Shown here: piece after piece, positions 59,973 to 64,000 of the stretch
Layout of the letters: every line of letters starts with the position of its first letter
Numbering within the stretch: position 1 is the stretch's first letter
NCBI RefSeq assembly: GCF_003858645.1
Contig: NZ_RQJP01000002.1
Coordinates: 310,001 to 374,000 of the forward strand
Direction of reading: 5' to 3'
DNA length: 64,000 bases
Origin: Larkinella knui
GTDB lineage: Bacteria; Bacteroidota; Bacteroidia; Cytophagales; Spirosomataceae
The notes under the pieces: model-generated
Told to the model about the DNA's origin: nothing
Database searches by the model: none
The model's input: only the letters and a program-made list of their open reading frames with translations
Made by a program: the position numbers and the translations under genes

Positions 59973-61133
59973 ATGAAGCGTATTATACGCATACCGGATT
60001 GCTCATTCATAACACAGGTCAAATATTTTTTCACTATTTACCAAGCCAGGCCCTGGCAGAGTATACTATTTATATGCTATTTATATTTAAACTCACATAT
60101 AGCAGATGCTCAACTCAACAATCGGTTTTTCGAACAGCGTTTTCTGCTGGACAGCACTAAAAAGCTAACATTTCGCTTCAGTAGCCTGGGTTTTGTTAAA
60201 AATAATGAGTTCTTCGGCCCCATCGCCGATGGCTACACACTTTTTGGGTACCAACTCAATCCGCAACTTGCTTACCAACCCGCGTCGAACGTTTTACTTC
60301 AAGCCGGTGTGTTCTTCCAAAAGGATTTCGGCCAGGAACGCATCACCCGGATTGCCCCCACCTTTACCGTCAAATTCCGGCATAAAAACTGGAATTACCT
60401 CTTTGGGACGCTGGAGGGTTCCGTAAGTCACAGGTTGATCGAACCGTTGTATAATTTTGAACGGCTCTTGCAACAGCGGATCGAAAACGGCCTGCAAATC
60501 AACCACCAGACCGATCGCACGTTCTTCGATTTCTGGATCAGTTATCCGCAAAATACGAGGCCCGGTTATACGCGCCAGGAGCAGTTCTGGGGAGGTATTT
60601 CGGCCGAATTTTCAGCCATCAGAAACCCCGGCTTTCAGTTTACCATACCCATCCAGTTTACAGCTTTTCACGCCGGCGGACAAAATATCAATAGCCCGCT
60701 TCCCGTCCGAACGGCTTTGAATGCAGCCGCGAGCCTGAGTTTGCTGTGGCAGAATACCACCTCCGGTTTTTTTCGCTCGGCGAGGCTGGATGCCTATGCA
60801 GTCGGGTATTCCGAAAACGCGGAGAAGTCTTACTCGGGTGGCGCCTTTTATCCGAATCTAACGGTCCGGTTCAGGCCAGCAACGGTTTTGTTCAGTTACT
60901 GGAATGGACGGAATTACCGGGCCGAATTTGGCGGGGATCTATACCAGAATTACACGCGCCGGTACAACAGCACGTATCAGGAGGCAAACCGGCAGCTTTT
61001 GATCATGCGGTTTCTAAAAGCTATTCCCATCACCGAAGGGCTTTGGGTAACCGTCCGGTTTGAACCCCATTATGATTTTGGAAACAAAAAGTTTGAGCAT
61101 TCGGAGGGAGTTTATATCAGCTTTCAACGGTAA
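59973..61133 (+). CDS. Hypothetical outer-membrane beta-barrel-like protein
   Basis: 386 residues. An N-terminal hydrophobic segment (SILFICYLYLNSHIADAQ, about 30-47) looks like a signal peptide after a longer than usual polar lead, so the true start may be internal. The mature part alternates polar and hydrophobic residues with many aromatic-rich strands (YTLFGYQLNPQLAY, TRIAPTFTVKFRHKNWNYLFG, FFDFWISYPQNTRPGY, LTVRFRPATVLFSYW, GLWVTVRFEPHYDFG). It ends in a strand with Phe near the terminus (EGVYISFQR). That fits an outer-membrane barrel. I recognise no family. The aminopeptidase-like gene follows after 27 bp. Confidence 0.6.
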   Translation: MKRIIRIPDCSFITQVKYFFTIYQARPWQSILFICYLYLNSHIADAQLNNRFFEQRFLLDSTKKLTFRFSSLGFVKNNEFFGPIADGYTLFGYQLNPQLAYQPASNVLLQAGVFFQKDFGQERITRIAPTFTVKFRHKNWNYLFGTLEGSVSHRLIEPLYNFERLLQQRIENGLQINHQTDRTFFDFWISYPQNTRPGYTRQEQFWGGISAEFSAIRNPGFQFTIPIQFTAFHAGGQNINSPLPVRTALNAAASLSLLWQNTTSGFFRSARLDAYAVGYSENAEKSYSGGAFYPNLTVRFRPATVLFSYWNGRNYRAEFGGDLYQNYTRRYNSTYQEANRQLLIMRFLKAIPITEGLWVTVRFEPHYDFGNKKFEHSEGVYISFQR

Positions 61134-61160
61134 AACCGCCACAGTCTACTACTTTTGTCT

Positions 61161-62204
61161 ATGCTTCGAAAAATCCTGCTGGCGCTTTTAGGCGTATGTA
61201 TCGTGCTGGGAATCTGGTATCATGAACTAATCGGATACGGTTGGATGCAGGCGAAGGGACAGTTCCGGATTTTGTGGAACACCCGCCCGCTTGAAGAGGT
61301 GCTGGCGGATGCGTCATTTCCGGATTCGCTCAAGCAAAAAATAGAACTTATTCAGGAAATAAAGCGTTATGCAGTTGATTCTCTGGGGATTAATCCGTCT
61401 AAAAACTACACGACGTTTTATGACCAGCATGGGCAACCGATTCTCTGGGTCGTAGTAGCTTCGGAAAAATACCGGCTTAATGCCAAAGAATGGGAGTTTC
61501 CGGTTATTGGTACCTTTGCTTACAAAGGATTTTTTGAACGTGAACGTGCCAACCAGCAACTCGATGAACTGAAACAACTGGGCTACGATACGCGTTTAAA
61601 TGAAGTATCTGCCTGGTCGACGTTAGGATTTTTCCGTGACCCGATTCTGTCGTCGATGCTGAAGCGTTCGGAAGGACAATTGGCCGAATTAATTATTCAC
61701 GAGTTGACGCACGGCACGTTGTTTGTAAAGGATAACCTGGAATACAACGAAAATCTGGCCGACTTTGTCGGTGAATATGGGGCCTTGAAATTTCTGACCC
61801 AGAAGTATGGCGCCCGCTCACCGGCAACACTCGACTACCTGGATTCGAAGGTATACGGTGAAAAGTACGACGAACACATTTTGCGCGGGACCCGGAAATT
61901 AGATAGTTTATACGCCACTTACAACCCCCGGACCCCCGAACGGGTCAAGGAGGATACGAAGTGGCGCCTGATCGACCAAATTGTGGAAACCGTCGACACG
62001 CTGGAAACCAAACCGGCTTCCAGTTCACCGATTCCGAAAAAGCGTCGGTTCAATAAGCAGAATTTACCTAATAATGCGTATTTCGTAGGGTATAAAACCT
62101 ACCGGCAGCAGCAAAACCGCTTCCGGAGTGAATTTGAAGAAAAGTTTGATCGTAATTTTAGTGCTTATCTGGCATATCTGAAAAAGACCTATCCGTCGTT
62201 ATGA
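61161..62204 (+). CDS. Predicted aminopeptidase (COG4324/PF10023-like)
   Basis: 347 residues from ATG 61161. A TTG six bases earlier is the alternative. One N-terminal membrane helix (RKILLALLGVCIVLGIWYHE) is followed by a periplasmic domain. The zinc-protease motif is HELTH (LIIHELTHGTLF), and ENLADFVGEYGALKFL supplies the third ligand candidate Glu. This matches the uncharacterised predicted aminopeptidase group. The C-terminal 80 residues are basic and helical. It is in a likely operon with the barrel-like gene, and possibly with DUF3108. The substrate is unknown. Confidence 0.82.
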   Translation: MLRKILLALLGVCIVLGIWYHELIGYGWMQAKGQFRILWNTRPLEEVLADASFPDSLKQKIELIQEIKRYAVDSLGINPSKNYTTFYDQHGQPILWVVVASEKYRLNAKEWEFPVIGTFAYKGFFERERANQQLDELKQLGYDTRLNEVSAWSTLGFFRDPILSSMLKRSEGQLAELIIHELTHGTLFVKDNLEYNENLADFVGEYGALKFLTQKYGARSPATLDYLDSKVYGEKYDEHILRGTRKLDSLYATYNPRTPERVKEDTKWRLIDQIVETVDTLETKPASSSPIPKKRRFNKQNLPNNAYFVGYKTYRQQQNRFRSEFEEKFDRNFSAYLAYLKKTYPSL

Positions 62205-62306
62205 GTTTTGTGACGGTTGAGTTACCTTTTATGGCGGTTCATGCATCTTTAGTAGTATATACCTATCTCTAATCCTGAAATTTGCGAGGCCATGGGTCAA
62301 GCGATC

Positions 62307-63110
62307 ATGAAGAAAGTAGTCCTTATCCTATCCATCATAACCACCGCTGCGTTGTCGCAGGTGGCGCTAAAACCGGATAATGCATACCGCCGGGTGCCCA
62401 ATACCAGTTTTGGGGCTGGCGAACACCTGGAATACAAAGTCCATTACGGTATTTTTAATGCCGCAGAAGCTACGGTCGATGTGGCCCCGACGCTGTATAA
62501 GGTCAACGAACGGCCCTGTTACCGGGTCAACGTCTACGGTCGTACCGTGGGAGCGTTCGACCTCATTACCCGCATCCGCAACACCTGGCGGTCCTACATC
62601 GATACGACGGCGATTCTGCCCCAGAAATTTTTTGCGCACATCGAAGAAGGCAACCACCGCAAGGAAGAAAACGTCACGTTCAATCATTTCAATAACACCG
62701 TTCGGGCGGAAGAAAAAACCGAAAAAGACGTTTTTAAAGTCCCCGACAACGTGCATGATGTGATTAGCGGCTATTATTACTTGCGTACCATTGATTTTAG
62801 CCGGGTCAATACGAATCAAATGATTGAAGTACCGGCCTTTTTCGATGACGAGATTTATAATATGAAGGTGCGGTATCGCGGTCGGGAAGTCGTTAAAACC
62901 AAATTCGGTCACATTAATGCCATCAAGCTCAATCCCGTTCTGCCGGACAATAAACTGTTTAAAGGCGAAGATGCAATCCGCATCTGGGTGTCGGACGATG
63001 CGAATAAAATTCCCGTAAAAATTGAAGTGGAACTATGGGTTGGCTCCATGGAAATGGATCTGAAAAAGCACTCGGGTTTGCGAAACGATCTGAAATTTTT
63101 TAAGCAGTAA
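62307..63110 (+). CDS. DUF3108 domain protein, secreted
   Basis: 267 residues from ATG 62307 (MKKVVLILSIITTAALSQ, signal peptide). ATG 62292 would add five residues. The body is beta-rich with DUF3108 features: FGAGEHLEYKVHYGIFNAAEATVDV, YRVNVYGRTVGAFDLITRIRNTWRSYID, VHDVISGYYYLRTIDF and IRIWVSDDANKIPVKIEVEL. The family is periplasmic or outer-membrane associated, of unknown function, and adopts a lipocalin-like or LolA-like fold by prediction. It follows the aminopeptidase gene by 102 bp. A GGACTTTAGTCC hairpin begins 1 bp after its stop. Confidence 0.82.
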   Translation: MKKVVLILSIITTAALSQVALKPDNAYRRVPNTSFGAGEHLEYKVHYGIFNAAEATVDVAPTLYKVNERPCYRVNVYGRTVGAFDLITRIRNTWRSYIDTTAILPQKFFAHIEEGNHRKEENVTFNHFNNTVRAEEKTEKDVFKVPDNVHDVISGYYYLRTIDFSRVNTNQMIEVPAFFDDEIYNMKVRYRGREVVKTKFGHINAIKLNPVLPDNKLFKGEDAIRIWVSDDANKIPVKIEVELWVGSMEMDLKKHSGLRNDLKFFKQ

Positions 63111-63111
63111 G

Positions 63112-63195
63112 GTACGCCCGGCCCGCACGGGCGGCCCTGTTTAGTCCGTGGCCTACCTGGTATACCGAAAGCCACGGACTAAAGTCCGGGCGTAC
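63112..63195. repeat. GGACTTTAGTCC hairpin element, copy 3, overlapping a gene end
   Basis: GTACGCCCGG at the left and CCGGGCGTAC at the right are exact inverts, and TTTAGTCCGTGGC pairs with GCCACGGACTAAA. The left arm carries 18 bp containing its own small palindrome (GCCCGCACGGGC) where the right arm has only 2 bp. Bases 63153-63195 are also coding: they give the last 13 residues and stop of the FemAB-like gene on the minus strand. Confidence 0.75.
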
Positions 63196-64000
63196 GTCAA
63201 CAACCGCGGCAGGTGGTTATACGAAATCTCGGTGTACGGCCGACTTTCCGCGCCGAAACTCTGGTAATATGCTTTTACCGACTCGGCTCCCACGGCCGGA
63301 CTTTCAAAATCGAACACCAGCGGTTGTCCGGCAAATTCGTCAACAATCCGGTTAATCATCCACAACCGCGCCTGTTGTTTCCGTCCGGTTTGCGATGCAC
63401 CGTTGAAGAGGTAAATGATTCGATCCCGATCCAGAACGAATAACCCTCCGGCTTCCGCCCTCTTTTCTCCTTCTTTCCGAGCCATCCAGATGCGCGCCAC
63501 TCCCCGGCTTTTTAGCTGGTCGACGGCATTGGCAAATCGTTCGTAGATGGTCAAATCCAGTTTGGTACTACTGCCAACGGCTTTTTCTTCATTATGCTCC
63601 CGATGCAATTGAATCAGCGGCCGAATGTCTGTTTGATCATCCACCAGCCAACCCGTATTGCGGGCCCGATTGAGGTTTATTTTCCGGTCAGTTGCATACC
63701 CTTGATAAAGGTCTTTGTAGGGTTCATTTAGTGGCAAAACATGATTAAAGCGCTTTACTGGGGCAAAAACGCCAGGGAATTGAAACTCAGCATCATTTTT
63801 TTCATTAAACCGGTAGGAAACTACCCACTTGAAATGCCGGGTTAATTGCTCGAAAAATGAAGTAGACCAGGGTTTGAGGTCAATCGCTTCACGGCTAAAA
63901 ATACCCAGTTGCTGACAGTAATCGGGTTGGTAGGCGTACCGGATTCCGTACTTTTTTTTGTAGACAATCGGCATGGCCGCGACATAACGCCCTTCCTGTT
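63153..64000 (-). CDS. FemAB/GNAT-like acyltransferase, N-terminus outside window
   Basis: At least 282 residues. The frame stays open past the ATG at 63974 to the window end and reads QEGRYVAAMPIVYKKKYG there. Because the Y-A-x-x-P pattern is part of the fold, the real start is beyond base 64000. Further features are IRYAYQPDYCQQLGIF, DRKINLNRARNTGWLV and EAGGLFVLDRDRIIYLFNGAS, like FemAB/GNAT_6-type acyltransferases that build or modify cell-wall or surface polymers. The final residues, YARTLVRGFRYTR, are encoded by the palindromic repeat. The gene is convergent with the DUF3108 gene. Confidence 0.75.
   Translation of the reverse strand, partial: QEGRYVAAMPIVYKKKYGIRYAYQPDYCQQLGIFSREAIDLKPWSTSFFEQLTRHFKWVVSYRFNEKNDAEFQFPGVFAPVKRFNHVLPLNEPYKDLYQGYATDRKINLNRARNTGWLVDDQTDIRPLIQLHREHNEEKAVGSSTKLDLTIYERFANAVDQLKSRGVARIWMARKEGEKRAEAGGLFVLDRDRIIYLFNGASQTGRKQQARLWMINRIVDEFAGQPLVFDFESPAVGAESVKAYYQSFGAESRPYTEISYNHLPRLLTYARTLVRGFRYTR

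Overview
The window looks like chromosomal DNA of a Bacteroidota bacterium, most likely order Cytophagales (Spirosoma/Larkinella type). The evidence is a SusC/SusD pair, an OMP_b-brl_3-type TonB receptor, Bacteroidota-style ECF sigma operons, FtsX/MacB-type permeases, an NrtR-type Nudix regulator, few Shine-Dalgarno sequences and moderately GC-rich coding DNA. The genus is inference. I see no rRNA, tRNA, phage, insertion sequence with transposase, or CRISPR array.

Layout. 1-5 kb: end of a lipoprotein gene, an FtsX-type permease, and moaA. 4.8-8.4 kb: ECF sigma factor, zinc-finger/HEAT anti-sigma factor and two DUF4097 secreted proteins. 8.5-17 kb: ohr, a small 4-TM protein, an exported methyltransferase, an MFS drug exporter, a TolB-like propeller protein, a tannase-like serine hydrolase and a Nudix-type regulator that faces it across a symmetric control region. 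17.2-22.3 kb: a second ECF operon (sigma, anti-sigma, Spy-like protein) followed by a small secreted protein and a TonB receptor with glycine-rich loops. 23-38.5 kb and 45.9-47.8 kb: a carbohydrate locus with an AraC regulator, a beta-propeller glycosidase, SusD, SusC, rhamnose mutarotase, GH106 alpha-L-rhamnosidase, a deacetylase-GH39 fusion, a hexuronate-type MFS transporter and a GH105 unsaturated uronyl hydrolase. Together these suggest import and breakdown of a rhamnose- and uronate-containing glycan (rhamnogalacturonan-like or similar). 38.6-45.7 kb: a complete TetR-TolC-MFP-ABC exporter operon (YbhGFSR-like) lying inside that locus. 48-64 kb: Ca2+-type P-ATPase, glpD, a LysR regulator, an acyltransferase, an amidohydrolase, gltA, recA, an outer-membrane-like protein, a predicted aminopeptidase, a DUF3108 protein and a FemAB-like acyltransferase cut by the window end.

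The most unusual property is the intergenic DNA. At least three dispersed palindrome families occur: (1) five ~100-bp hairpins with TCGCGGAG arms, whose arm changes are compensated between copies; (2) three GGACTTTAGTCC hairpins, one of which supplies the C-terminal codons and stop of a gene; (3) CCCCGGAGGGG/CTAGTAACA elements, including a tandemly duplicated block of over 400 bp after the P-type ATPase gene. Two family-1 hairpins bracket the exporter operon inside the carbohydrate locus.
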